Below, in pieces: positions 5,865-12,928 of a stretch of DNA of 13,655 nucleotides. The notes beneath the pieces are model-generated. The model had not been told where the DNA came from, searched no databases, and saw only the letters and a program-made list of their open reading frames with translations. Numbering within the stretch: the stretch's first letter is position 1; each line of letters starts with the position of its first letter. A program made the translations under genes and the position numbers. Source of the DNA: Clostridia bacterium (GTDB taxonomy: Bacteria > Bacillota > Clostridia > Christensenellales > Maliibacteriaceae); contig JAGBGW010000051.1 of assembly GCA_017935825.1 (NCBI GenBank), positions 1 through 13,655 of the forward strand. Direction: 5' to 3'.

Positions 5865-6983
5865 ATGCAAGCTTACAAATTGGATGGTCTTAAAAGCGCC
5901 AACGCACAGGCGGCAAAGTACATGCATATTTCCGCGCATCAGGGAGCTTTGATGGTGCTGTGCGGAAATATTGGGGCATCGTTTTTACTTCTTCCGGGCA
6001 TTCTTGGCGGACAATTTCAGACAAGTGCATGGTTTGTGCTCGTTTTGGGCGGAGCCGTCGGGATGCTTTGTTGCGCACTGATCCATGCAGCGTACAAAGT
6101 ATCTGAATCAAAAAGCTTTGAGGAACTGATGCAGCATGCCTTTGGGAGAATCATGGGCAATGCGGTTTCGCGGCTCGTCCGTCTTGCAAGCCTGTTTCGG
6201 GCAGGTATCACCATCGGCATTTTTGCCTGTACGGTAAAAGGACTTGTGCTGCCCCGACAATCCAATGTAACACTTTGTCTTTTGCTCTGTGCTGCGCTTT
6301 TATTTATTCTGCGCTGTGATGCTACAACCAGTGCCCGTATCTGCAGTATCGGCATGCTGTTTTTTGCATCGGCACTGGCTTTGATGCTTACATGTGCCCC
6401 TGCCATGCACAGTGCGTATATACTGCCCATTGAACTGCCTGCAAAGTCTGAACTTTCGCAGATGGTTTTCTACATTCTTTTCTGCGCATCAGGTGCAGAC
6501 ATACTGCTTTATCTGTATCCGCATCTGCAGAAAAACCGACTTCGAAGCGGCGTCATCGGCAGTTTGCTTGGCTGCGGTGCAAAGCTTTATGCACTGTACA
6601 TTTGCTGCAGTGTGTTCGGATTCTATGCGATCGCAAGCTATCCATTTGCACCGATCAGCATGTATAAATCCAACAACCTCATCGGTATCGACCGACCGGA
6701 ATTGATTTTGATGATCTTTTTCACTTTGATCAGCCTGACACCTGCACATCTATACGCAAGCGCCGCGATTCGGACAGAGAAAGAAAGCAAGTCATCGTCA
6801 CGCCGCGATCTTGTGCTGACACTTTTTGCAGGTGCCGCACTGTTTGTATTTGCAGTAATGATAAAAAGTATTGAGCAAATCCCATGTATTTTAGAGCTTT
6901 TGGGTACGCTGTTTCTTTTTACGGGGATATTTCTTCCTCTGTTTCTTTTATTCTATTCTCTTTTGAAAAGGAGGTCTGTATGA
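5865..6983 (+). CDS. Spore germination receptor B subunit (GerB family permease-like)
   Basis: GerB subunits are amino-acid-permease-like (APC superfamily) membrane proteins thought to bind the germinant. The 372-residue product has about ten hydrophobic segments. ISAHQGALMVLCGNIGASFLL opens the first membrane region (near residues 22-42), as in other family members, and the length is close to the usual 360-370. I chose the ATG at 5865, three bases past the gerA-type stop, because AGGTG (5855-5859) is well placed. A GTG at 5859 overlapping that stop (GTGA) is the alternative and would add two residues. It overlaps the next gene by four bases (ATGA at 6980), a sign of translational coupling. 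Recognition rests on fold pattern, length and position between the A- and C-type genes. Confidence 0.9.
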   Translation: MQAYKLDGLKSANAQAAKYMHISAHQGALMVLCGNIGASFLLLPGILGGQFQTSAWFVLVLGGAVGMLCCALIHAAYKVSESKSFEELMQHAFGRIMGNAVSRLVRLASLFRAGITIGIFACTVKGLVLPRQSNVTLCLLLCAALLFILRCDATTSARICSIGMLFFASALALMLTCAPAMHSAYILPIELPAKSELSQMVFYILFCASGADILLYLYPHLQKNRLRSGVIGSLLGCGAKLYALYICCSVFGFYAIASYPFAPISMYKSNNLIGIDRPELILMIFFTLISLTPAHLYASAAIRTEKESKSSSRRDLVLTLFAGAALFVFAVMIKSIEQIPCILELLGTLFLFTGIFLPLFLLFYSLLKRRSV

Positions 6984-8014
6984 AAAAGCTTTTATCCTGC
7001 TTGCTTGTTTGCACCTTGCTTTTTACAGCCTGCACAAAGCCTGAAACGCTCAACACGACCTATCTTCCCACCATTTTGGGTGTGCAAAAGCAAGATGAAT
7101 CGTTCGCTCTGACCCTTGGGGGATATGTGCCCGCCAAAGATGAAAGCACCCCTGCCGCATTTGAAACGCAAACCATCGGCACGCAGCATATTCTGCAGGG
7201 TTTCCATGAAAACGACCTTTCCTGCAGCATGCTTTCCGCACTGGCTGTCGATTTGGAAAGTGCAAAGAAAGGCCTGTACCACATTTATTCTTCCTTTATC
7301 AGCAACGACGAGGCAACATCCGGCATGTATCTGGTGCTTTGTAAAGATATTGAAGAAATTCTCGATCCATCAGTCAATGAAAAAGAGGACCTGAGCACCT
7401 TTCTTGAAAACAGTACCGTCGCCATTCCCACGCTCATCGGTTACGACATTGCCATGCGTACCCCGGCAGAAGGTGTAGTTGTTCCCATCGTGTCCGTTGA
7501 TGAGCAAAAGCAATTCCAAATCAGCCAAGGTGCAGTGTTTTGCGGCGATGCCTTTCGCGGTACTGTACAAGGCGATGTGCTGCACTATATCCAACTGCTG
7601 AATAAGGAAGACGTACAGCTTCTTCTTTCCTTTGATACGGGCGAATCTTCGGGACTTGTACAGACAAAATTAACCTGTGATGTGGCGCTTCATCCAAAGA
7701 ACGATCGGTATGTATTTGAGGTAACGATTTTTGCAGACGGGATGCTTTTGGAAACGGATAACACAAAACAAGTTCAAATAGAACGCATTGAACATGAGCT
7801 GATCCAAAGCATCCGTGCAAACTGCAGTTCTGCCATCAGACAGGCCAAAGATTGCTCCACGGATGTGTTCGGTTTCACGCGGCTGATCGCGGCAATGGAT
7901 CGGCAGTATGATGCGGATGAACTGACTGAATTGTTCTTAAACGGCGAAGTATTGATCAATATACAACTTTCTATCCATAATCTATCACAGGTTCAATCCG
8001 AAACACAGTATTGA
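6980..8014 (+). CDS. Spore germination receptor C subunit, lipoprotein (Ger(x)C family)
   Basis: GerC subunits are lipoproteins on the outer face of the inner spore membrane and complete the germinant receptor. The 344-residue product begins with a lipoprotein signal peptide, hydrophobic 4-15 and lipobox FTAC with Cys18 as the predicted lipidated residue. The C-terminal part carries the family's characteristic pattern: a helix with IERIEHEL, then a stretch beginning TDVFGF and ending NGEVLINIQLSIHN, matching the 'DvfGfg...' and final-strand region of GerC proteins. It is somewhat shorter than many homologues and diverged in the middle. The start overlaps the B gene stop (ATGA) and is preceded by a perfect AAAGGAGG at 6967-6974. 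No terminator is visible after it; a promoter for the MATE gene begins at its stop codon. Confidence 0.9.
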   Translation: MKKLLSCLLVCTLLFTACTKPETLNTTYLPTILGVQKQDESFALTLGGYVPAKDESTPAAFETQTIGTQHILQGFHENDLSCSMLSALAVDLESAKKGLYHIYSSFISNDEATSGMYLVLCKDIEEILDPSVNEKEDLSTFLENSTVAIPTLIGYDIAMRTPAEGVVVPIVSVDEQKQFQISQGAVFCGDAFRGTVQGDVLHYIQLLNKEDVQLLLSFDTGESSGLVQTKLTCDVALHPKNDRYVFEVTIFADGMLLETDNTKQVQIERIEHELIQSIRANCSSAIRQAKDCSTDVFGFTRLIAAMDRQYDADELTELFLNGEVLINIQLSIHNLSQVQSETQY

Positions 8015-8039
8015 CAACGTTATGGGCATGCTTTAAACT
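8011..8039 (+). promoter_or_regulatory. Possible promoter of the MATE gene
   Basis: A consensus TTGACA (8011-8016), overlapping the stop codon of the previous gene, is 17 bp from TAAACT (8034-8039), a 4/6 match to the -10. Without a terminator after the germination operon, read-through is also possible. Confidence 0.5.
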
Positions 8040-8075
8040 ACATAAGGTTTGAAACGTTTTATGCAGGAGGAAGTC

Positions 8076-9449
8076 ATGTCCCAGACACGCGAAAACAAGA
8101 TGGGCACCATGCCCGTGACGAAGCTGCTTTTAACCATGAGCTTGCCCATGGTCATTTCCATGCTGATCCAGGCGCTGTACAACATCGTCGACAGCATCTA
8201 TGTATCCCAGATCAGCGAACATGCCCTGACGGCCGTGTCTTTGGCATTCCCCATCCAAAACCTGATGATCGCTTTTGCCACCGGTTCCGGTGTTGGTGTC
8301 AATGCACTGCTTTCCAGAAGCCTTGGTGAGAAGAACTTCGATCAGGCAAATCGCGCTGCAACCAACGGCATCTTCCTGTCGATGATCTGCATCGTGCTTT
8401 TCATGACGATCTCGCTTTTCGGCTCCCGTCTGTTTTTCAGCGCGCAGACCGATATTTCCCAGATCGTAGATGCAGGTACCCAGTACATGCTCATCTGCGG
8501 CGGTATGTGCTTTGGTATTTTCGGTGAGATCATCTTTGAGCGTCTGCTGCAGGCAACGGGCCGCACCTTGCTTACCATGATCACCCAGAGCACCGGTGCA
8601 ATCATCAACATCATCCTTGACCCCATTCTGATTTTCGGCAAATTCGGTCTTCCTGCCATGGGCGTACGCGGCGCGGCGCTTGCAACGGTTAGCGGACAGA
8701 TCATCGCAATGCTGCTGGCACTTATTTTCAACATCAAGTACAACCACGATATCAAACTGGTTTTGAAAGGTTTCCGACCTGACAAGAAGATCATCGGCTT
8801 TATTTTGAAAGTTGGTGTCCCCTCCATCGCCATGATGTCCATCGGTTCCATTATGAACTTCTTCATGAACCAGATCCTGCTTGCATTTACCGCAACGGCA
8901 GCAGCAGTTTTCGGCGTATACTTCAAGCTTCAAAGCTTCATCTTCATGCCCATCTTCGGCATGAACAACGGTCTTGTACCGATCATCGCCTACAACTACG
9001 GTGCAAAGAAGCCCGACCGCATCATCAAGGCAATGAAGAGCGCCATGATTTTCTGTGTTTCCGTCATGCTGGTTGGCTTCTGCCTGTTCCAGATCATTCC
9101 CGATGTATTGCTCGGCTTCTTTGAAGCTTCCGATCAGATGCTGGAAATCGGCCGTGTGGCGCTTCGCACCATCAGCTACAGCTTTATCTTTGCAGGTTTC
9201 TGCATCGTGGTAGGTTCCGTCTTCCAGGCACTGGGCAACGGCGTATATAGTCTTATCGTCTCCGTTGCACGTCAGCTGTTTGCACTGCTTCCCTTTGCAT
9301 ATCTTCTGTCCCTGACGGGCGATGTCAACAAAGTCTGGCTTTCCTTCCCGTTGGCTGAAATCGTGTCCGTCATCGTATCGGCATACTTCCTCTACAACAT
9401 CTACAAGCTTAAAATCAAGCCTCTGTACTATGAACAATACAGCGAATAA
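8076..9449 (+). CDS. MATE family multidrug/Na+ efflux transporter
   Basis: MATE proteins export organic cations, drugs or metabolites in exchange for Na+ or H+. The 457-residue product has the usual length and about twelve hydrophobic segments in two homologous halves. Family patterns are LTMSLPMVISMLIQALYNIVD (the segment near 18-38), VSLAFPI, a GxGVNALLSRSLGE-like stretch, the central LLQATGRT and INIILDPILIFG, and in the second half FGMNNGLVPIIAYNYGA, which mirrors the first. The overall look is nearest to the Gram-positive MepA/DinF-like branch. The start is the ATG at 8076 with AGGAGG (8065-8070) five bases upstream; an in-frame TTG at 8049 would put the initiation codon before that site and is rejected. 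A terminator follows. The substrate is not deducible. Confidence 0.93.
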   Translation: MSQTRENKMGTMPVTKLLLTMSLPMVISMLIQALYNIVDSIYVSQISEHALTAVSLAFPIQNLMIAFATGSGVGVNALLSRSLGEKNFDQANRAATNGIFLSMICIVLFMTISLFGSRLFFSAQTDISQIVDAGTQYMLICGGMCFGIFGEIIFERLLQATGRTLLTMITQSTGAIINIILDPILIFGKFGLPAMGVRGAALATVSGQIIAMLLALIFNIKYNHDIKLVLKGFRPDKKIIGFILKVGVPSIAMMSIGSIMNFFMNQILLAFTATAAAVFGVYFKLQSFIFMPIFGMNNGLVPIIAYNYGAKKPDRIIKAMKSAMIFCVSVMLVGFCLFQIIPDVLLGFFEASDQMLEIGRVALRTISYSFIFAGFCIVVGSVFQALGNGVYSLIVSVARQLFALLPFAYLLSLTGDVNKVWLSFPLAEIVSVIVSAYFLYNIYKLKIKPLYYEQYSE

Positions 9450-9455
9450 TACGCC

Positions 9456-9486
9456 AAACGCCCGATCACCTCGGGCGTTTTTATTT
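9456..9486 (+). terminator. Intrinsic terminator after the MATE gene
   Basis: A 10-bp perfect stem, AAACGCCCGA with TCGGGCGTTT, around a 5-base loop, is followed by TTATTT. It lies six bases after the stop codon. Confidence 0.92.
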
Positions 9487-9494
9487 GATTCTAA

Positions 9495-9523
9495 TTGAGA
9501 AAGCGCCGAAAATATGGTATAGT
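9495..9523 (+). promoter_or_regulatory. Promoter of cdsA
   Basis: TTGAGA (9495-9500) and TATAGT (9518-9523) are 17 bp apart, with TG at 9515-9516 making an extended -10. It lies just beyond the MATE terminator and about 50 bases before the cdsA start codon. Confidence 0.8.
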
Positions 9524-9574
9524 GAAACCGCATTTACATTGCATGGCATCTCGTTTTTGAAGGAGATTTGAAGT

Positions 9575-10378
9575 ATGAAAAAACGTGTGATTTCCGTCAT
9601 CGTCTTTTTGTCCATCACGGCGGCGCTGCTTTTGATCGGACGTCCCACCCGCATTTTGTTTGCGCTGATTTGCGGCTGCATCTGCTGTCACGATATGACA
9701 ACAGCGCTAAAGCATCTTGATCATAACGTTACACCTTGGTTTGGTTATATCTTTGTAGCGATCACCTGCCTTGTGACATTTATGGGTTGGGAAATCTCCC
9801 CCATGCCCATTGCGCTTGTGTTGATTTTCGCAGCACTTTCCATGAGCGTATTCTTTGAAAAGTTCAAGCCCACGGATATGCTGCTGAGCCTGTCGCTTCT
9901 GGTCTATCCCGGTCTTTTGATCGCGATGATTACCGAAGTACTGGCACAGGATGCACCCATGTGGTATGTGGCTATTTTGACGGGCGCTGCTTCCGCCGCG
10001 CTGTGCGATACCTTTGCACTGTTTGGCGGCATGGCATTTGGCAAGCACAAGCTTGCACCCCGTATCAGCCCCAACAAGACCATCGAAGGCGCCGTCTGCG
10101 GTCTTTTGTCCGCAATCGTAACAGGTGTTATCCTCTACTTCATCTTCAAAAATACAGGCATTGAAGTACCTGTATGGGGTTATATGGTCATCAGCGCCGT
10201 TTCCTCCACCTTGGGTCAGGTTGGCGATTTGATCGCATCCTCCTTCAAACGACAGGCAGGCATCAAGGATTACTCTAATCTTATCCCCGGCCACGGCGGC
10301 ATGATGGACCGACTGGACAGCCATCTGTTTGCAATCCCTGCAGCGTATTACATGATCCTGCTTTTCACAATTGTATAA
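9575..10378 (+). CDS. cdsA: Phosphatidate cytidylyltransferase CdsA
   Basis: CdsA makes CDP-diacylglycerol from CTP and phosphatidic acid at the membrane, the branch point for phosphatidylglycerol, cardiolipin and phosphatidylserine/ethanolamine synthesis. The 267-residue, multi-pass protein carries the family signature near its end: SSFKRQAGIKDYSN (222-235) then IPGHGGMMDRLDS (237-249), with Asp245 and Asp248 among the metal-binding acidic residues. Upstream conserved parts are CDTFALFGG (144-152) and PRISPNKTIEG (162-172). The start at 9575 follows AAGGAG (9560-9565) at nine bases. It is monocistronic here, with its own promoter and terminator, whereas in many Bacillota cdsA sits in a uppS-cdsA-dxr-rseP run. 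I see no missing catalytic residue. Confidence 0.95.
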   Translation: MKKRVISVIVFLSITAALLLIGRPTRILFALICGCICCHDMTTALKHLDHNVTPWFGYIFVAITCLVTFMGWEISPMPIALVLIFAALSMSVFFEKFKPTDMLLSLSLLVYPGLLIAMITEVLAQDAPMWYVAILTGAASAALCDTFALFGGMAFGKHKLAPRISPNKTIEGAVCGLLSAIVTGVILYFIFKNTGIEVPVWGYMVISAVSSTLGQVGDLIASSFKRQAGIKDYSNLIPGHGGMMDRLDSHLFAIPAAYYMILLFTIV

Positions 10379-10383
10379 AAGAC

Positions 10384-10415
10384 AAAAGACCGCATTGCAT
10401 ATGCGGTCTTTTTTT
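10384..10415 (+). terminator. Bidirectional terminator between cdsA and the small basic ORF
   Basis: A 12-bp stem (10384-10395 with 10401-10412) around a 5-base loop is followed by a T run on the plus strand. On the minus strand the same hairpin is followed by TTTTGTCTTTT, so it can also end transcription of the convergent 51-residue gene. Confidence 0.92.
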
Positions 10416-10427
10416 GATCCTTTGAAA

Positions 10428-10583
10428 TCAGAGGAAGTTTTCAATTCCGTTTCGTGCACGACGCATGGCACGCTTGCCGCAGCGCATCATTCGTGCGCGG
10501 ATGATGGGGTCCGTCATGGGCAGTACGGTCATCGCTGCCGCCGCGCCCAAAAGCACACCACATGCAAAACCTTTGCAATTCAT
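10428..10583 (-). CDS. Small basic protein, 51 residues, unknown
   Basis: I do not recognise this protein. The frame ATG (10583) to TGA (10428) has AAAGGAG ten bases upstream (10594-10600) and ends just before a terminator that works in this direction. Residues 5-23 form a small-residue-rich hydrophobic stretch (GFACGVLLGAAAA and on to about Met23), which could be a short membrane or amphipathic segment. The C-terminal half is strongly basic, with Arg/Lys at 29, 31, 34, 37, 38, 41, 42 and 44, and three cysteines lie at 3, 8 and 35. The layout, a glycine/alanine-rich N-terminus with a charged tail, recalls small YtxH-like envelope proteins, but I cannot confirm that. It follows nifU on the same strand, separated by a terminator; no clear promoter was found. 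Confidence 0.6.
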   Translation of the reverse strand: MNCKGFACGVLLGAAAAMTVLPMTDPIIRARMMRCGKRAMRRARNGIENFL

Positions 10584-10661
10584 AGTTCATCTTCTCCTTT
10601 CCATCGGATTCAATGGTAGGATGCCCGTTTGCATTTTGTACGATGCTGTCAAATACTGGTT

Positions 10662-10696
10662 TAAAAAACGCTGTGAGAAAATTCCCACAGCGTTTT
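10662..10696 (-). terminator. Intrinsic terminator of the isc operon
   Basis: On the minus strand AAAACGCTGTG (10696-10686) pairs with CACAGCGTTTT (10675-10665), leaving a 10-base loop, and continues into TTTTTT. It lies nine bases after the nifU stop. Confidence 0.9.
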
Positions 10697-10704
10697 CATT
10701 TGCT

Positions 10705-11088
10705 TTATTCAGCTTTCTGTGCCTTCTTCTGGCGATAGTCTGCAATTGCTGCCTCAACAGCTTCCTGTGCAAGGACACTGCAGTGGACTTTGACTGCCGG
10801 CAGACCATCCAGTGCTTCCACAACTGCATCGTTGGTGAGCTTGGAAGCTTCCTCGATGCTTCTGCCCTTGATCAGTTCGGTCGCCATGGAGCTGGTAGCG
10901 ATTGCTGCGCCGCAGCCGTAGGTCTGGAAGGTGACGTCGGAGATCATCTCGTTTTCATCAACTTTGATGAACATCTTCATGATGTCGCCGCACTTTGCAT
11001 TGCCGACTTCACCGATACCGTCTGCATCGGGCATTTCGCCCACGTTGCGGGGGTTCATGAAGTGATCCATTACTTTCTCGTTATACAT
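10705..11088 (-). CDS. nifU: Fe-S cluster assembly scaffold NifU/IscU
   Basis: This is the scaffold on which NifS-derived sulfur and iron are assembled into [2Fe-2S] and [4Fe-4S] clusters before transfer to apoproteins. The 127-residue protein is a single IscU-type domain with the three ligand cysteines and the conserved Asp: AKCGD (Cys33, Asp35), TYGCGAAIA (Cys59) and KVHCSVLA (His102, Cys103). The motif before the last cysteine is LPAVK rather than the LPPVK that binds the Hsp70 chaperone HscA in gammaproteobacteria. It ends IADYRQKKAQKAE, typical of the family. It is third in the iscR-nifS-nifU operon, 27 bases after nifS, with a GAAAGG ribosome binding site (11100-11105) and a terminator after the stop. 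It lacks the C-terminal Nfu domain of full-length azotobacterial NifU. Confidence 0.95.
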   Translation of the reverse strand: MYNEKVMDHFMNPRNVGEMPDADGIGEVGNAKCGDIMKMFIKVDENEMISDVTFQTYGCGAAIATSSMATELIKGRSIEEASKLTNDAVVEALDGLPAVKVHCSVLAQEAVEAAIADYRQKKAQKAE

Positions 11089-11115
11089 AGCATTTATTAC
11101 CTTTCAAAAATTTGA

Positions 11116-12282
11116 TTATGCGTGGTAAAGCGGGGACATTGCACGAAGACGTTCCACGATCTTGACAAGAAGTTCGACAACCTGATCGACTTCTTCCTTG
11201 GTGTTGTGGATGCCCAGCGAGAAGCGCAGGGAGCCGTGTGCAACTTCGTGCGGCAGGCCAATGGCAAGCAGCACATGGGAAGGATCAAGAGAACCGGACG
11301 TGCAGGCAGAGCCGGAAGATGCACAGATGCCGTTTTGATCCAGCAGGATCAGCATGGATTCACCTTCGATATACTCGATGCTGACGTTGACGTTTGCGGG
11401 AAGACGATCGGTGGGATGACCGTTGAGTCGGGTATGCGGAATCTTTTCAAGAAGCTGTGCGATCATATCATCGCGAAGCGAGGTAAGATATGCTGCGTTC
11501 TTTTCAAGATTTTCGGTTGCAAGTTCGATTGCTGCGCCAAGACCTACGATACCGGGGATATTCTCGGTACCTGCACGCTTGCCGCGCTCCTGTGCGCCGC
11601 CTTCGATGAGGTTTTCAAGGTAGACGCCCTTGCGCACATACATCGCGCCGACACCCTTGGGGCCGTAGAACTTATGTGCGGAAAGAGAGAGCATGTCCAC
11701 GTTCAGAGCCTTTACGTCGATTGCAACTGCGCCGATCGCCTGCACTGCGTCGGTATGGAACAGTGCGCCGTGGCGGTGTGCTACTTCTGCCAGCTCTTTG
11801 ATGGGCTCGATGGTGCCGATCTCATTGTTGGCAAACATGATGGACACAAGTGCGGTGTCGCCTTCGCCCATTGCTGCTTCCAGCACGTCGGGCGTTACCA
11901 CACCGTATTCATTTACAGGAAGATAGATCACTTCGTAGCCGTGCTTTTCAAGCCAGGCACCTGTGTGAAGTACTGCGTGATGCTCAATGTTGGTGGTAAT
12001 GAACTTCTTGCCGCGGTTGACGTCGCGAAGCATAACACCCTTGATCGCCCAGTTGTCGCCTTCGCTGCCGCCGCTGGTGAAGAAGATCTCATCATTTGCG
12101 GCGCCAAGTGCCTTTGCAACCTGTGCACGGGCATTGTCCAGTGCAGCGCGGTTTGCGCGGCCAACGTGGTGGATACTGGAGGGGTTGCCGAAGCTCTGCG
12201 TGAAGTAAGGCAGCATCTTCTGGGCAACAGCTTCTGCCACAGGTGTGGTTGCGGCATGATCCATGTAAATCGTCTTAGCCAT
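11116..12282 (-). CDS. nifS: Cysteine desulfurase NifS/IscS
   Basis: This pyridoxal-phosphate enzyme converts cysteine to alanine and passes the released persulfide sulfur to the NifU scaffold, and in many bacteria also to tRNA thiolation. The 388-residue product is a class-V aminotransferase fold with YMDHAATTP (6-14), SGGSEGDNWAI (70-80), TNIEHHAVL (97-105), HTDAVQ (176-181), the cofactor lysine in LSAHKFYGPKG (Lys204), RAGTEN (236-241) and the persulfide cysteine in SSGSACTSG (Cys327). Length and motifs fit group I desulfurases. The start at 12282 has AGGAG seven bases upstream (12294-12290). It lies 21 bases after iscR and 27 before nifU, so the three are co-transcribed. Confidence 0.97.
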   Translation of the reverse strand: MAKTIYMDHAATTPVAEAVAQKMLPYFTQSFGNPSSIHHVGRANRAALDNARAQVAKALGAANDEIFFTSGGSEGDNWAIKGVMLRDVNRGKKFITTNIEHHAVLHTGAWLEKHGYEVIYLPVNEYGVVTPDVLEAAMGEGDTALVSIMFANNEIGTIEPIKELAEVAHRHGALFHTDAVQAIGAVAIDVKALNVDMLSLSAHKFYGPKGVGAMYVRKGVYLENLIEGGAQERGKRAGTENIPGIVGLGAAIELATENLEKNAAYLTSLRDDMIAQLLEKIPHTRLNGHPTDRLPANVNVSIEYIEGESMLILLDQNGICASSGSACTSGSLDPSHVLLAIGLPHEVAHGSLRFSLGIHNTKEEVDQVVELLVKIVERLRAMSPLYHA

Positions 12283-12303
12283 AGTGTTTCTCCTGTTGTT
12301 GTT

Positions 12304-12735
12304 TCAAACTTGTTCACTCAAAAGGCGATCGTAATCGTCGAGCATATCGCCCAATGAGATACCATTCATAACTTCGTTGATGCCGTTCTTCAAACGCTCC
12401 CATACGATACGGGATGTACATACACCCTGCTTTTCGCAGGAATTGTCCTCGCCCGTCATGCATGCAGTGGGTGCAAAGTCACCTTCCAGGGGGCGCAGGA
12501 TGTCACCGACCGAGATGTTCTCCGGTTCAGTGGAAAGCATGTAGCCGCCCTGTGCGCCGCGCATAACGTTGACAAGTTCCGCTTTTTTCAGCTTCGGCAT
12601 CAATTGTTCCAGATACGCTTCGGGAATATTTTCCGCATCAGCGATGGTTTTCAGTGCGATCGGACCTTCTCCGTAGTGCTGCGCCAGATGGAACATCGCC
12701 CGAAGACCGTATCGTCCGCGTGTGGAAAGCCTCAT
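12304..12735 (-). CDS. iscR: IscR, Rrf2-family Fe-S cluster-sensing regulator
   Basis: IscR is a winged-helix dimer that represses its own isc operon when it carries a [2Fe-2S] cluster. The 143-residue product has the Rrf2 start MRLSTRGRYGLRAMFHLA, a helix-turn-helix around PEAYLEQLMPKLKKA (38-52), the wing VMRGAQGGYML (57-67) and the three-cysteine loop Cys92-x7-Cys100-x5-Cys106. In E. coli IscR the spacing is x5-x5 and His107 is the fourth ligand; here the first gap is two residues longer and the residue after Cys106 is Thr, so the fourth ligand must differ. The ATG at 12735 is preceded five bases upstream by GGGGGTG. It heads the operon and has a consensus promoter flanked by two candidate operators. 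Confidence 0.93.
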   Translation of the reverse strand: MRLSTRGRYGLRAMFHLAQHYGEGPIALKTIADAENIPEAYLEQLMPKLKKAELVNVMRGAQGGYMLSTEPENISVGDILRPLEGDFAPTACMTGEDNSCEKQGVCTSRIVWERLKNGINEVMNGISLGDMLDDYDRLLSEQV

Positions 12736-12756
12736 TGTTTCACCCCCGTTTTTATT

Positions 12757-12773
12757 CCGAGTAAATTCATCGG
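12757..12773. promoter_or_regulatory. Candidate IscR operator, leader site
   Basis: CCGAGTAAATTCATCGG matches a 17-base palindrome core of the IscR type-1 form (YYGA-x-T-RWWWY-A-x-TCRR) if the central C/G pair of GACT/AGTC is swapped to GAGT/ACTC. Against that swapped form 15 of 17 positions agree. It lies just downstream of the predicted iscR start site and shares a 12-bp arm with the promoter site, in opposite orientation. Confidence 0.55.
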
Positions 12774-12784
12774 CTTTTCAATAT

Positions 12785-12801
12785 CATAGTAAAATACTCG
12801 G
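12785..12801. promoter_or_regulatory. Candidate IscR operator, promoter site
   Basis: On the minus strand CCGAGTATTTTACTATG overlaps the -10 hexamer and the spacer of the iscR promoter. It fits the same swapped type-1 palindrome, with its best half toward the -35. Binding here would block RNA polymerase directly. Confidence 0.55.
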
Positions 12802-12814
12802 AATAATTTGTCAA
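12786..12814 (-). promoter_or_regulatory. Sigma-A promoter of the iscR-nifS-nifU operon
   Basis: On the minus strand a perfect TTGACA (12814-12809), a 17-bp spacer and TACTAT (12791-12786) form a near-consensus promoter. The predicted start, about 12779, gives a leader of about 44 bases before the iscR ATG. Confidence 0.88.
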
Positions 12815-12869
12815 CATATTTTGTGCAAAAGTCTATGGATTATTCCATTATTTTTCACAGGATAAAAAA

Positions 12870-12898
12870 TTGCACCTTTTGGTACTTTATGCTATCTT
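12870..12898 (+). promoter_or_regulatory. Promoter of the peptide-binding lipoprotein gene
   Basis: TTGCAC (12870-12875) and TATCTT (12893-12898) are 17 bp apart, with TG at 12890-12891 giving an extended -10. The intergenic stretch 12736-12928 therefore holds two divergent promoters with the IscR-like sites on the isc side. Confidence 0.65.
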
Positions 12899-12928
12899 AA
12901 ATAAGGAAAATATACAGGAGGCTCGTCT

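Noticed and set aside
8130..9533. Long minus-strand open frame of 467 codons across the MATE gene
   Set aside because: It is antisense to a clear MATE transporter, and its translation is rich in Asp, His, Gln and Cys with no recognisable domain, as expected from a mirrored frame.
10647..10652. TTGACA on the minus strand as the promoter -35 of the 51-residue gene
   Set aside because: No -10-like hexamer occurs 15-19 bp downstream, so a complete promoter cannot be supported.
11122..12357. Long plus-strand open frame of 411 codons across nifS
   Set aside because: It is fully antisense to nifS and the end of iscR; the Cys/His/Asp-rich low-quality translation and lack of a ribosome binding site mark it as a shadow.
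12752..12806. The 12-bp inverted repeat as a terminator or attenuator of the isc operon
   Set aside because: The loop would be 31 bases, one arm lies upstream of the predicted RNA start, and no T-tract follows on the minus strand; operator half-sites explain it better.
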